The translations under genes and the position numbers were made by a program. A DNA stretch of 64,000 nucleotides, from contig NZ_PKUS01000012.1 in assembly GCF_002866825.1 (NCBI RefSeq), forward strand, positions 86,217-150,216, written 5' to 3'. The notes under the pieces were generated by a model. That model was not told where the DNA came from. It saw only the letters and a list, made by a program, of their open reading frames with translations, and made no database searches. The DNA is from Pseudohalioglobus lutimaris (GTDB taxonomy: Bacteria; Pseudomonadota; Gammaproteobacteria; Pseudomonadales; Halieaceae). This document shows positions 25,329-34,309 of the stretch, piece after piece; position 1 is the first letter of the stretch; each line of letters begins with the position of its first letter.

Positions 25329-26438
25329 ATGCAAGTAAATACAGTGGACGAGCTGATCTCTGATCTGCGACAGGGCCGCATGGTCGTGCTGGTAGACGAC
25401 GACGCCGACAGTAATAACGAAGGTGTGGTGATGGTCGCTGCCGAGCATTGCGACGCCAGCCATGTGAACTTTATGGCGCGCCAGGCCCGGGGGCTGGTCT
25501 GCCTGACCCTGACGGAAGAGCGCTGTCGCCAGCTGGACCTGCCACCGATGGTAGAAGCGGCGATCGGCGAGAAGTCCAACTTTACGCTGTCTATTGAGGC
25601 ATCCCAGGGCATAGACACCGGCATCTCTGCAGCGGACCGTGCCCTGACTGTGCAAGCAGCCGTTGCCCCGCACGCGGTGCCTGCGGATATCGTCCAGCCG
25701 GGTCATATTTTTCCACTGGAAGTGGTTCCGGGCGGAGTGTTGACGCGAGCTGGCCACACCGAGGCCGCATCAGATTACGCACGCCTGGCAGGCCTGCTCC
25801 CGGCGGCGGTTATCGCCGATATTCTCACGCCGGAAGGGACGCTGGCTGACGGCCCGGCCCTAGCTGAGTTTGCCGCCAGGAACAGGCTGAAGATTGGCAC
25901 CATTGCTGACCTGATACATTTTCGCATGGTTAACGAACGTACCATCCGCCGGGTCCGCGAGGGGCGCATCAATACGGCTTATGGCGAGTTTCAGTTGACG
26001 GCCTACCGCGACCAGACCGAAGGCAATATCCACCTGGCATTATCGCGTGGCGAAATCACACCCGACCAGCCCACGCTGGTGCGGGTTCACGTGCAATCTG
26101 CGCTGCGTGACATGGTGTGCAGCGAGGTGGAGGGTCACCCCAGCTGGAGCTTCGCACGCTGCATGCAGACCCTGGCGGAGAACGCGTGTGGTGTGGTTGT
26201 TCTGCTGGCGAAGGACGAGGGGCCAGAGCGCCTGCTCAGCAGTATCGACATGGCCCTGGGCCAGGCCGAGGCCGCGGCGACAGCCAGTCCGGATAGCTAC
26301 AACACAGTGGGGCTGGGATCACAGATCTTGCGTGACCTGGGGGTCGGAAAAATTCACTTGATGGGCGCGCCGATCAAGTACAATGCGATTTCCGGGTTCG
26401 GCCTGGAGGTGATGGACTTCGTGAGCTCGCAGGACTGA
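25329..26438 (+). CDS. ribB: RibBX: 3,4-DHBP-synthase-like / GTP-cyclohydrolase-II-like fusion with degenerate active sites
   Basis: This 369-residue protein matches the RibB-RibA-like fusion (RibBX) that occupies this position in pseudomonads. The RibB-like part is about 1-205. The usual DEDRENEGD metal/substrate motif reads DADSNNEGV, losing Arg, one Glu and the last Asp, and the usual CE of GVICE is AD in AAVIADIL; the GHTEA segment and ISAADR are kept. The C-terminal GTP-cyclohydrolase-II-like part lacks the zinc cysteines (CxxxxxxxxCxC) and the QEGRG-type motif, which a separate RibA at 29662 has. So activity as DHBP synthase is doubtful; a regulatory or structural role is possible. ATG at 25324 lies out of frame. 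Confidence 0.85.
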   Translation: MQVNTVDELISDLRQGRMVVLVDDDADSNNEGVVMVAAEHCDASHVNFMARQARGLVCLTLTEERCRQLDLPPMVEAAIGEKSNFTLSIEASQGIDTGISAADRALTVQAAVAPHAVPADIVQPGHIFPLEVVPGGVLTRAGHTEAASDYARLAGLLPAAVIADILTPEGTLADGPALAEFAARNRLKIGTIADLIHFRMVNERTIRRVREGRINTAYGEFQLTAYRDQTEGNIHLALSRGEITPDQPTLVRVHVQSALRDMVCSEVEGHPSWSFARCMQTLAENACGVVVLLAKDEGPERLLSSIDMALGQAEAAATASPDSYNTVGLGSQILRDLGVGKIHLMGAPIKYNAISGFGLEVMDFVSSQD

Positions 26439-26508
26439 ATGCCGCGAATCAAGCACAGAGCGGGCCGGTAGCCTGTGCGGGGACGACAAAGGAAGGAGAG
26501 AAACAGAC

Positions 26509-26982
26509 ATGAGCGACATTAAAACAGTAGAGGGCGACTTCACCAGCGCCAAGGGCAACTACACGATTGTTGTGGGCCGCTGGAATAGTTTCGTTGTCGA
26601 GCACCTTCTGGAAGGCGCCGTTGATTGCCTGCGCCGACATGGCATAAGCCATAACCAGATCACAATTGTTCGCGCGCCCGGTGCTTTCGAGATTCCCCTG
26701 GTATGTAAAAAAATCGCCGCCAGGGGTGATGCTGATGCGATTATCGCCCTGGGCGCGGTTATTCGCGGTGGCACCCCGCACTTTGAATATGTCGCCGGCG
26801 AGTGCACCAAGGGCCTGGCGATGGTCAGTATGGAGCATAGCGTTCCAGTCTCGTTCGGGGTGCTCACCGTTGACACGATCGAGCAGGCCGTTGAGCGCTC
26901 TGGCACCAAGGCGGGTAACAAGGGCGAAGAGGCAGCGATGTCCGCGCTGGAAATGGTCAGTCTGATGAATAAGCTCGACTGA
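26509..26982 (+). CDS. ribH: 6,7-dimethyl-8-ribityllumazine synthase
   Basis: A 157-residue protein condensing 3,4-dihydroxybutanone phosphate with the ribitylamino-pyrimidine, the penultimate riboflavin step; the family forms 60-mers or smaller rings. Recognisable segments: [40 protein letters not shown] with the catalytic His, and [18 protein letters not shown] precedes the start. Its stop TGA is directly followed by the nusB ATG. Confidence 0.97.
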   Translation: MSDIKTVEGDFTSAKGNYTIVVGRWNSFVVEHLLEGAVDCLRRHGISHNQITIVRAPGAFEIPLVCKKIAARGDADAIIALGAVIRGGTPHFEYVAGECTKGLAMVSMEHSVPVSFGVLTVDTIEQAVERSGTKAGNKGEEAAMSALEMVSLMNKLD

Positions 26983-27435
26983 ATGACCAGGGCGACCCAT
27001 AGCACACTTGCCGCGGAGCGCCGCAAGGCCCGCCACTATGGTATGCAGGCGCTTTACCAGTGGCTGATGGCCGGTGCGACGCTCAACGGGATCGAGGCCG
27101 AGTTTCGGGCCGAGTACGATTTCGCGCGCGTTGACCTGGAATACTTTCAGGCCCTGTTGCACGGCGTGCCCGGCTGCGTGGATGAACTCGAAGCCACGTT
27201 CGAGCCGCTGCTCGACCGTAGCATCGACGACCTTGACCCCATAGAGAGAACCCTGCTGCGCATGGGGACCTTTGAACTGAAGGAGCGCATTGACGTACCT
27301 TACAAGGTGGTGATCAATGAAGAGGTCGCCCTGGCCAAAAAGTTTGGCGCCACCGACAGTCACAAGTACATCAACGGTGTGCTCGACAAAGTCGCCCGCC
27401 AGCTGCGCAAGGCCGAGACCGACGCGGCGTCCTGA
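26983..27435 (+). CDS. nusB: Transcription antitermination factor NusB
   Basis: A 150-residue all-helical protein that binds boxA RNA with NusE/S10 in rRNA antitermination. Family segments include RRKARHYGMQALYQW, LDPIERTLLRMGTFEL and INEEVALAKKFGATDSHKYINGVLD. The ATG immediately follows the ribH stop (TGAATG) and the stop overlaps the thiL ATG by one base, so the three are tightly coupled. Confidence 0.97.
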   Translation: MTRATHSTLAAERRKARHYGMQALYQWLMAGATLNGIEAEFRAEYDFARVDLEYFQALLHGVPGCVDELEATFEPLLDRSIDDLDPIERTLLRMGTFELKERIDVPYKVVINEEVALAKKFGATDSHKYINGVLDKVARQLRKAETDAAS

Positions 27436-28355
27436 TGGCCGCATCTGAATTCACCCTGATTTACCGCTATTTTTCCGCCCTGGGGCGCGGCGAGGCCGTG
27501 GATCTCTCGGTTGGGGATGACTGCGCGATTCTGCGCTTGCTACCCGGAGAGCGGCTGGCTACCTCTGTAGATACGGTTGTGGAGGGCGTGCATTTTCCCG
27601 AAGGCAGCTTCCCCGAGGATATCGGCTTTCGTGCCGTCTCGGTGGCCGTCTCTGACCTGGCCGCCATGGGTGCGCGGCCATTGGGCATGACCATTGCCCT
27701 GACCCTGCCCGAGGCCGATGAGTTCTGGCTCAATGCTTTCAGTCAGGGTGTGACACAGGCGGTTTCGGCCTATGACCTGCCCCTGGTTGGGGGCGATACC
27801 ACTCGCGGTGCACTGACGATTACTGTGCAGGTTCTGGGCGCGTTGCCGCTGGATCAGGCCCTGCTCAGGAGCGGCGCCAGCGCCGGGGATGCGGTCTACG
27901 TCTCGGGTACGCTGGGGGATGCCGCCGGCGCGCTCGCTTTCCTCAGCGGCCAATGGCAGCCCTCTGTAGACCATGCCGAGTTTCTGCTGCAGCGCTTTAA
28001 TCGTCCGACCGCGCGCCTGGCACTGGGGCGTCAATTACTGGGCAGGGCCTCTGCCGCTATCGATATATCCGACGGCCTGCTGGCAGATGCCGGGCATATT
28101 GCCGCAGCCAGTGGTGTGCGCATCAATATAGATCCGGATGCGTTACCGCTGTCGGCCGCCATACTCACGCAGGAGGACAGCGGCCAGAGATTGCGCTGGG
28201 CCCTGGGCGGCGGCGATGACTATGAACTTTGCTTCTGTCTTCCGATGGCTGAGCACGCCCCTGCGGGCTGCACGCTCATTGGTACGGTGGAAGAGGGTGA
28301 GGGGGTTTTCACTGGCCTCGAGCTTGACTTCAGTAGCGGCTACCAGCATTTTTAA
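27435..28355 (+). CDS. thiL: Thiamine-monophosphate kinase
   Basis: A 306-residue kinase making thiamine diphosphate from thiamine monophosphate. Typical elements: VGDDCAIL near the N terminus, TSVDTVVEGVHF, SDLAAMGARPLGM, GGDTTRG, IDISDGLLAD and GGGDDYELCF. The ATG overlaps the nusB TGA (TGATG). Position between nusB and pgpA is conserved in gammaproteobacteria. Confidence 0.97.
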   Translation: MAASEFTLIYRYFSALGRGEAVDLSVGDDCAILRLLPGERLATSVDTVVEGVHFPEGSFPEDIGFRAVSVAVSDLAAMGARPLGMTIALTLPEADEFWLNAFSQGVTQAVSAYDLPLVGGDTTRGALTITVQVLGALPLDQALLRSGASAGDAVYVSGTLGDAAGALAFLSGQWQPSVDHAEFLLQRFNRPTARLALGRQLLGRASAAIDISDGLLADAGHIAAASGVRINIDPDALPLSAAILTQEDSGQRLRWALGGGDDYELCFCLPMAEHAPAGCTLIGTVEEGEGVFTGLELDFSSGYQHF

Positions 28356-28431
28356 ATAACAGACACTTCGCCATTCCGGTGTGCCATGCAGCCGCGCACA
28401 CGGGAATCCAGAGCACTGGAGCCCACACGCC

Positions 28432-28917
28432 ATGCCCGATCCCCAGTCGAATCTGCCAAGCCCCTATCGATCGCCGGCCCAGTTTTTCGCCTTTGGCTTT
28501 GGGTCGGGGCTGGCTCCCAGGGCGCCTGGTACCTTTGGCACGTTGGCAGCGGTGCCATTTTACGTGTTGCTGGCGCAGTTGGGTCCGGGCCTATATTCGG
28601 TCGCGCTGCTCATCACATTTGTATTTGGAGTATGGGTCTGCGAGGCGGCCAGCAGGCAGTTGCAGGTGCATGATCATCCCGGCATCGTCTGGGATGAGTT
28701 TGTCGGTTACTGGATAACCATGTTTGCTCTGCCACCCGATTGGGTCTGGATACTGGCGGGCTTTGTGGCCTTTCGTGTTTTTGATATCGTCAAGCCCTGG
28801 CCAATTGGTGCGTTGGACAAACGCGTGGGTGGGGGTATGGGCATCATGATTGATGATGTGGTGGCCGGCGCGATGGCCTGTGCACTGCTGCACTCTATAC
28901 GCTGGTGGTTGGGATGA
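28432..28917 (+). CDS. pgpA: Phosphatidylglycerophosphatase A
   Basis: A 161-residue inner-membrane enzyme dephosphorylating phosphatidylglycerophosphate to phosphatidylglycerol. It shows GFGSGLAPRAPGTFGT, DEFVGYWI and DDVVAGAMA, the acidic motifs of the family, with about four hydrophobic segments. ATG 28432 is preferred (GGAG ~10 nt upstream, starts MPDPQSN); an in-frame ATG at 28381 is possible. Its TGA overlaps the next gene's ATG by 4 nt. Confidence 0.93.
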   Translation: MPDPQSNLPSPYRSPAQFFAFGFGSGLAPRAPGTFGTLAAVPFYVLLAQLGPGLYSVALLITFVFGVWVCEAASRQLQVHDHPGIVWDEFVGYWITMFALPPDWVWILAGFVAFRVFDIVKPWPIGALDKRVGGGMGIMIDDVVAGAMACALLHSIRWWLG

Positions 28918-29612
28918 TTATTGCGAAGAAGCTCAAAAGATTGCTTTGCCCAGCCGCGGAGGGCGGCTTACCTCGGCTGCTGCGCTTGCCCGGTATGTGT
29001 GTGGTTGGCCTGCTCTGCTCGGTGGTGAACGCCGCCCCGCAGATCGACCTCGAGGGGCTAATGCCCAAAACCGCGATTCTTCTGGTCGATGGCGAACGCA
29101 AGATGCTCCGTGAAGGGCAGTCTTTCAAAGGCGTGACACTGATCGCTGCCTATTCCCGCACCGCGACCCTGGAGGTGCAGGGCAAGCAAGTAGTGCTCGG
29201 GCTCTCGCAGCGGGTGGGTAGTAATTACCAGGCCCCGCCGGCACAGGTTGTCAGCATCAGCCGTAATGCCAGCCTGCAGTACCTGACCAACGCGTCAATA
29301 AACGGCAGAAAAGTGGAGGTGCTGGTCGATACGGGTGCCAATATGGTTGCAATGAATGAGTCGGAAGCGCTGCGTATGGGTATCAATCTCAAGCAGGCCG
29401 CGCCTGCGCAAGTTGAGACGGCCTCGGGTGTGGTTCCGGCCTGGAGCGTGAGCCTGGCTTCTGTGGATGTGGGTGGAATTCGGGTAAATAACGTGCCGGC
29501 AACGGTCATAGCCGGAGCGTACCCGGGTACGGTTTTACTGGGTATGACTTACCTGCGCCACGTAAAAATAGAGGAAAACAAGGGGATTCTCACCCTGAGT
29601 CGCATGCAGTGA
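28914..29612 (+). CDS. Membrane-anchored retropepsin-like aspartic protease
   Basis: A 232-residue protein with a signal or anchor segment (about 22-42), then a variable region, then a clan AA aspartic protease domain (about 120-232) with DTGAN as the active-site motif and a downstream hydrophobic-Gly (VLLGMTYL) typical of the single-domain retropepsin fold, which would act as a dimer. ATG 28914 overlaps the pgpA stop (ATGA); GTG at 28905 is an alternative. Substrate is unknown; family members in proteobacteria are periplasmic or membrane-bound. Co-translation with pgpA does not by itself show a shared role. Confidence 0.85.
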   Translation: MIIAKKLKRLLCPAAEGGLPRLLRLPGMCVVGLLCSVVNAAPQIDLEGLMPKTAILLVDGERKMLREGQSFKGVTLIAAYSRTATLEVQGKQVVLGLSQRVGSNYQAPPAQVVSISRNASLQYLTNASINGRKVEVLVDTGANMVAMNESEALRMGINLKQAAPAQVETASGVVPAWSVSLASVDVGGIRVNNVPATVIAGAYPGTVLLGMTYLRHVKIEENKGILTLSRMQ

Positions 29613-29638
29613 GGGCGCTCGCCCAAGCCCCGGCAAAC

Positions 29639-29647
29639 TGTTAGAAT
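29639..29647 (+). promoter_or_regulatory. Extended -10 promoter candidate for ribA
   Basis: TG-T-TAGAAT (29639-29647) is an extended -10 element 15 nt before the ribA ATG; no convincing -35. It would give a very short leader. It shows that ribA may be transcribed separately from the upstream rib-pgpA operon. Confidence 0.3.
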
Positions 29648-29661
29648 ACGCGCCCTTTTAC

Positions 29662-30273
29662 ATGGATACGCCCCCCTTGAGCGCACGCTACGTAGAATCC
29701 TCCCGCCTCCCCACTGCCTGGGGTGACTTCGATATGCACGGATTCGAAGATGTGGATACCAACAAGGAACACGTCGTATTGACCATGGGTGAAGTGGGCA
29801 ATGGCGAGCCTGTACTGGCCCGTGTCCACTCCGAATGCCTCACCGGCGACGCCCTGTTCAGCATGCGTTGTGATTGTGGCAACCAGTTACAGGCAGCGCT
29901 GCAGGCTATCGCTGAGGAAGGGCGAGGTGCACTGTTTTACCTGCGCCAGGAAGGGCGCGGAATTGGCCTGCTCAACAAGATCAAGGCCTACAAACTGCAG
30001 GATGCCGGTGCGGACACCGTAGAAGCTAACGAACAGCTTGGCTTTGGCGCCGACATGCGCGATTACAGTATTCTCAAGCCCATGTTCGAGCACCTGAATA
30101 TCCAGTCAGTGCGCCTGATGACAAACAACCCGCGCAAGGTGAACGCGATCGAAGAGCAGGGTATTGACGTGGTTGAGCGTATTCCCCTGCATACGGACAG
30201 CAATCCGCATAACGAGAAATACTTGAGGACCAAGGCGGGAAAGCTGGGGCATATGTTTGAGGGGCGGGAATAG
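29662..30273 (+). CDS. ribA: GTP cyclohydrolase II
   Basis: A 203-residue zinc enzyme for the first committed step of riboflavin synthesis (GTP to the diaminopyrimidine plus formate and pyrophosphate). The zinc cysteines are in [18 protein letters not shown] and the catalytic/substrate segment in [14 protein letters not shown]; both are intact, in contrast to the homologous C-terminal half of RibBX. Length fits stand-alone RibA. It converges with ispA, 24 nt apart. Confidence 0.97.
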   Translation: MDTPPLSARYVESSRLPTAWGDFDMHGFEDVDTNKEHVVLTMGEVGNGEPVLARVHSECLTGDALFSMRCDCGNQLQAALQAIAEEGRGALFYLRQEGRGIGLLNKIKAYKLQDAGADTVEANEQLGFGADMRDYSILKPMFEHLNIQSVRLMTNNPRKVNAIEEQGIDVVERIPLHTDSNPHNEKYLRTKAGKLGHMFEGRE

Positions 30274-30297
30274 GGCAACCGGGTCAAAGGTAGCGGT

Positions 30298-31215
30298 CTA
30301 TCGATCACGCTCCACAATATAACGCGCCAATTCCCTTAGCTGGTCCGCCGACCCCCCGAACATCTCCAATGCATCAAGCGCCGCCTGCAGTAATCGCTGT
30401 GCTTCCGCTTTGGCACCGTCCAGCCCTAACAGTTTCACATAGGTAGGCTTGTTGGCCTCGGCATCCTTGCCCTGGGTCTTGCCCAGTGTCTCGGAGTTAC
30501 TTTCCACATCGAGAATATCGTCTACCACCTGAAACGCCAGGCCAATATGGTCGCCATACGCATCCAGTGCCGCTAGCTGCACGTTTGTTGCACCGGCCGC
30601 AATTCCCCCTAGCGCCAGCGACGCGCGAATCAGCGCTCCGGTTTTCATCCTGTGCATGGCGCGCAGTTCGTCCAGCATCATGTCCGAGTCTACCGCCTGG
30701 ATGTCAACATACTGACCGCCCACCATGCCTTCCATACCGGCCGCCTGGGCCAGCACCTTGATCATGCGCACTTTCTGCTCTGCAGAGAGATCTGGTGCAT
30801 CAGCAAGTAATTCAAAAGCCCGGGTCTGCAGGCCGTCCCCCACCAGAATGGCGGTGGCCTCGTCATACGCTTTGTGCAGGCTGGGTTTGCCGCGACGCAT
30901 GTCGTCATCGTCCATGGCTGGCAGGTCGTCGTGGATTAATGAATAGGTGTGTATGAGCTCTATGGCGCAAGCAACCGATGGCAGCGCATCGGCTGTGAGC
31001 TCAGCGTTTGCTACGGAATAGTTGGCGCCGTAAACCAGGCATGGACGAATGCGTTTGCCTCCAGTAGCCAGGGCATATTCCATGGCCCTGGAAATTCCCT
31101 TCATCGGGTGAGCGTGCTTGATGAAATCAGCTGCGCTTCCGGAAAGAAAATTGGCGCACGCCCTCTCGAATCCGTCCTGTGCGCTGCGCATAAAACCAGG
31201 CTGGTTTGATTTCAC
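30298..31215 (-). CDS. ispA: Farnesyl diphosphate synthase (polyprenyl synthetase)
   Basis: A 305-residue all-helical prenyltransferase elongating dimethylallyl and geranyl diphosphate with isopentenyl diphosphate to C15. The first Asp-rich motif is HDDLPAMDDDDMRRGKP, the second FQVVDDILDVE; GGKRIRPCL binds the substrate diphosphate. The start is GTG 31215, overlapping the xseB stop (GTGA). It follows xseB, as usual, but dxs, normally the next gene, is 7 kb away at 38404. Confidence 0.96.
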   Translation of the reverse strand: MKSNQPGFMRSAQDGFERACANFLSGSAADFIKHAHPMKGISRAMEYALATGGKRIRPCLVYGANYSVANAELTADALPSVACAIELIHTYSLIHDDLPAMDDDDMRRGKPSLHKAYDEATAILVGDGLQTRAFELLADAPDLSAEQKVRMIKVLAQAAGMEGMVGGQYVDIQAVDSDMMLDELRAMHRMKTGALIRASLALGGIAAGATNVQLAALDAYGDHIGLAFQVVDDILDVESNSETLGKTQGKDAEANKPTYVKLLGLDGAKAEAQRLLQAALDALEMFGGSADQLRELARYIVERDR

Positions 31216-31457
31216 ACGGATTCCTCGTCACCCTGCTGCTCGGGCGCATCCGGGTCGGTATTTTCATCAAGCAATTGTTGCACTTTTTGCTGTGCTTCGA
31301 GTAGCGCTCTCTGGGCATCGCGGATAAGCTGTACGCCGGTCTCAAAGTCTCTCAGTGATTCTTCCAGCGAGAGATTATCGCCCTCCATGCGGCTAGTCAG
31401 GGTTTCCAACTCAGCTAGCGTGGTGGCGAAATCAGGGGTTTGTTTTTTTTTGCTCAT
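31212..31457 (-). CDS. xseB: Exodeoxyribonuclease VII small subunit
   Basis: An 81-residue protein forming the complex with XseA that degrades single-stranded DNA. FATTLAELETLTSRMEGDNLSLEESL is the family core in pieces: an initial helix, the short hairpin, then a second helix with FETGVQL. ATG 31457 (MSKKKQTPD) is the normal start; the longer frame upstream has no homology sense. It is coupled to ispA by a 4-nt overlap. Confidence 0.94.
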   Translation of the reverse strand: MSKKKQTPDFATTLAELETLTSRMEGDNLSLEESLRDFETGVQLIRDAQRALLEAQQKVQQLLDENTDPDAPEQQGDEESV

Positions 31458-31597
31458 TAGCGGCTCAAATGCGGTTTTGACGAATGGGCCAGTATAACAA
31501 AACGTGGATGTGTGATCTGCTTTGTGCGTAATACGATTGCTGCAGGTGGAAGGTGGTGCCCGCATTGCCAGGCAGGCATGCCTTGGAGAAGGTGACT

Positions 31598-32881
31598 GTG
31601 CCTAACAAGTCAGGAATACGCTCACTAATGTCGAGTTCTGGCATATATCTATTTTCAAATATATTCAGCGCAGTCATTCCATTCCTATTGTTGCCAATCC
31701 TCACTCGCTATCTTAACCCTGTGGAGTATGGTGAAGTTGCCATGTTTCAAACCTTTCTGGCGGCGCTTGGGTCGATTGTCGGGCTGGGTGCAGTTGGCGC
31801 TGCCGGACGCAAGTACTACGATCACGACATTCACGCCATTGAGTTCAGGCACTACATCGCTGCATGCCTGCAGGTTCTGATACTGAGCACTCTCCTGGTT
31901 TTCATAGCCGTATATCTATTTCGTGGGCATTTTGCACTTTGGATGAATATCCAGGTCTCGTGGGTGCTGTGGGCAGTTTTCGCATGTTCCGCCGGCGTTG
32001 TAATCCAGCTGCGTTTGGGGCAGTGGCAAGTTCGCCAGCAACCTTTTCAGTATGGCGCATTGCAGGTATCAAAAGGCGTGCTGGACCTGCTGTTTTGCCT
32101 GTTATTGGTTGTGGTGCTGCTCAGCGGCTCCCAGGGCCGGATTGATGCGCTACTGTGTGCTACCGGCCTGATTGCATCTGCAGCCCTGGTTCTTCTGGGC
32201 AAGGATGGGTTGCTCGGCCTTTTTTCGTGGAAACCCGAGTATCTTAAAGACGTATTGCGGTTCGGCCTTCCTCTGTTGCCTCACACGGTCGGGATTTTTT
32301 TATTAACGTCGATGGATCGGTTTGTGGTCAATGCGCAGCTCGGGTTGGCCGATGCTGGTGTCTATATGGTTGCGGTGCAGCTCACGGCTGTTATGGCCCT
32401 GGTTTTCGATGCAGTCAACAAGGCATATGTACCGTGGTTGTTTGAGCGCCTCCAGAGAGACGTGACTGCAGAAAAGCAGGAGATTGTTAAGCTCACCTAT
32501 ATCTGGTTTGCAGTGATTTTACTGGGTGCCGCATTGGCGTTCATTCTGGGGCCTCAATTGGTTATTCTAATTGCAGGTGAGCAGTACGCCGGAGCCGGTA
32601 AAGTCATCGGTTGGCTGGCGATGGGGCAGGCGTTTGGCGGGATGTACCTGATGGTTACAAATTACATATTCTACTCAAGGCGGACCGGGCGACTTTCTTT
32701 GGCTACGGTAACTTCGGGTCTGATCAATGTTGTTTTGTTGGTCTCTTTGGTTTCATTGTTTGGGCTGGAGGGGGCAGCTATCGCATTTGCCATAGCGATG
32801 GCTATTCGGTTCCTGTTAACGTGGTGGGTAGCCCATCGGAGTCATCCGATGCCCTGGTTTGATTTTCGTGGACCAGCTTAA
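31598..32881 (+). CDS. Wzx-type polysaccharide flippase (MOP/oligosaccharyl-lipid exporter family)
   Basis: A ~427-residue integral membrane protein with about 12 hydrophobic segments. GTG 31598 is preferred because GGAG lies 9 nt upstream; a later ATG at 31628 is possible. The N-terminal segment (FSNIFSAVIPFLLLPILTRYLNP) is typical of Wzx-like flippases, which move undecaprenyl-linked sugar units across the inner membrane. It is the only plus-strand gene of the glycan cluster and points towards the convergent glycosyltransferase gene, leaving 216 bp (32882-33097) with no feature I can identify. No Wzy polymerase is seen nearby. Confidence 0.88.
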   Translation: MPNKSGIRSLMSSSGIYLFSNIFSAVIPFLLLPILTRYLNPVEYGEVAMFQTFLAALGSIVGLGAVGAAGRKYYDHDIHAIEFRHYIAACLQVLILSTLLVFIAVYLFRGHFALWMNIQVSWVLWAVFACSAGVVIQLRLGQWQVRQQPFQYGALQVSKGVLDLLFCLLLVVVLLSGSQGRIDALLCATGLIASAALVLLGKDGLLGLFSWKPEYLKDVLRFGLPLLPHTVGIFLLTSMDRFVVNAQLGLADAGVYMVAVQLTAVMALVFDAVNKAYVPWLFERLQRDVTAEKQEIVKLTYIWFAVILLGAALAFILGPQLVILIAGEQYAGAGKVIGWLAMGQAFGGMYLMVTNYIFYSRRTGRLSLATVTSGLINVVLLVSLVSLFGLEGAAIAFAIAMAIRFLLTWWVAHRSHPMPWFDFRGPA

Positions 32882-33097
32882 TCACGCTCAATAGCGCCGC
32901 TATTCCTGTTGCAAAGATGCCGGTTCTTTTGGCAACAAATCTACTCCGACAGGCCTGGCCGGGTATCAACCGCGCGGTAAAGCCGTGCTCCTTCCAGGTA
33001 AGTGGTTTGTAAAATGCGGTGTTGGGTCGATATGTTCAGCAATGATGGGAAAAGCAGTTATCCAGGAAATCATCATGCAACGTATGGAGGCGAAAAC

Positions 33098-34156
33098 CTA
33101 TGCGCCTTTTAAGGAAACAGGTTCCGTGTAGTGTAAGAACAGCGCCAGTGCTTCACCTTTAAATAGTCTGATAGAAGCACCAGGGCGATCGAGATCGATT
33201 CTTCTGCACCTGAGGCCAAAGAGCGCACTTCCGGTTATCAGGCTCGTTGAGCTGAATCCCCATACTTCCTTTATACTCTGGGTTTTTGCCGCGAACAGGT
33301 CCTCTGCCGGGCCTGCATAGGTAAGTTGTTCGATTCCTAGATGATCGTATTTTCCACTGGTCTCTGCCGGGTGGGTCTTGATTGCAGGTTGTGCCCCCAT
33401 CTCCTCGATCTGTTCTTTCATGCTTTTTAGCGCATCAAGCATTTCGCGCTCTGAGCATATTCCCATCTCTGAGAACGGTTGGGTGAGTATCAATACGGTA
33501 TTCGGTTGCAGATCAACCGATGCCTTTCCCAGGCTATAGTTTTCTAAAAATGTTGCGCGGTAGCGTTCTGCGATATCCTGGTTTATTGAAGGGGTCCCTT
33601 CAATGAAGCTGAAAAGGCTGACTCGCTCTCCTCCCAAAGCGGTTAAGTGGTTCCAGATTTTAGCGTAAACCCAGGCCAGTATTTTCCTTGTGATTTGGTT
33701 AGATGCCTGCCGTTCTGCCTCTTGCCGAAAACTGTGGCTTAAGTTGAATGACCCAATACCCTCGTCGAGTATCACAGGCTTATACCGCAGCATCCTCCGC
33801 CAAGAGCCAACAGTAAACATTACGCTGGCCATGGTGGGAGAGCACAAGGGTTTGGTGTTGCGTCCAGATAACTTCGAAAGCAGAGTGACTAATGGCTTCA
33901 GTAGCAGGTAAAGCGGCCACAGCGGAGACTTATTCAACTCGAAATCTGCTTCGTCAACGAATGTGATATCCATGTTTCCGCGGGTGCGGTCAGGTCGGCG
34001 CAGGATGTTCTTTGCCCACGGACCCTTTGAGACGATGACGAGCACTTTTAATCTTGCTTCTGTCTGCCTGAATAGAGAGGCGTAAGCCATAAGCGTTGCC
34101 AGGTGCAACGGCGAAATAATCTTGTAGCCAACTATGTCGTACTCTTCTATTTTCAT
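33098..34156 (-). CDS. Glycosyltransferase with bacterial sialyltransferase motifs
   Basis: This 352-residue protein has no hydrophobic anchor and looks like a GT-B enzyme. Three short motifs that define bacterial sialyl-/Kdo-type transferase families (GT38/52/80-related) occur in the right order: DEG (131-133, in ILDEGIGS), HP (262-263, in IKTHPAE) and SS (302-303, in GFSSTSL). I therefore infer a CMP-sugar (sialic acid-like or Kdo-like) transferase acting on the surface glycan made by this cluster. Donor and acceptor are unknown, and no CMP-sialic-acid synthesis gene is in the window. Base composition is visibly lower in G+C than in housekeeping neighbours, consistent with transfer. Confidence 0.65.
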   Translation of the reverse strand: MKIEEYDIVGYKIISPLHLATLMAYASLFRQTEARLKVLVIVSKGPWAKNILRRPDRTRGNMDITFVDEADFELNKSPLWPLYLLLKPLVTLLSKLSGRNTKPLCSPTMASVMFTVGSWRRMLRYKPVILDEGIGSFNLSHSFRQEAERQASNQITRKILAWVYAKIWNHLTALGGERVSLFSFIEGTPSINQDIAERYRATFLENYSLGKASVDLQPNTVLILTQPFSEMGICSEREMLDALKSMKEQIEEMGAQPAIKTHPAETSGKYDHLGIEQLTYAGPAEDLFAAKTQSIKEVWGFSSTSLITGSALFGLRCRRIDLDRPGASIRLFKGEALALFLHYTEPVSLKGA

Positions 34157-34309
34157 CTCATATTTGCGCGTGCGGGCCTGTTTTCAAGTGGCTTTTTTCC
34201 CGTAGGAAGGGACCTTGTTGTGCTGCGGTGGCAGTGCCCTGTGCGAACTAATGTGGTGACACTTTAGCCAACTGGCCGACCGCAGGGACGCTTTCAAGCT
34301 TAATGATTG

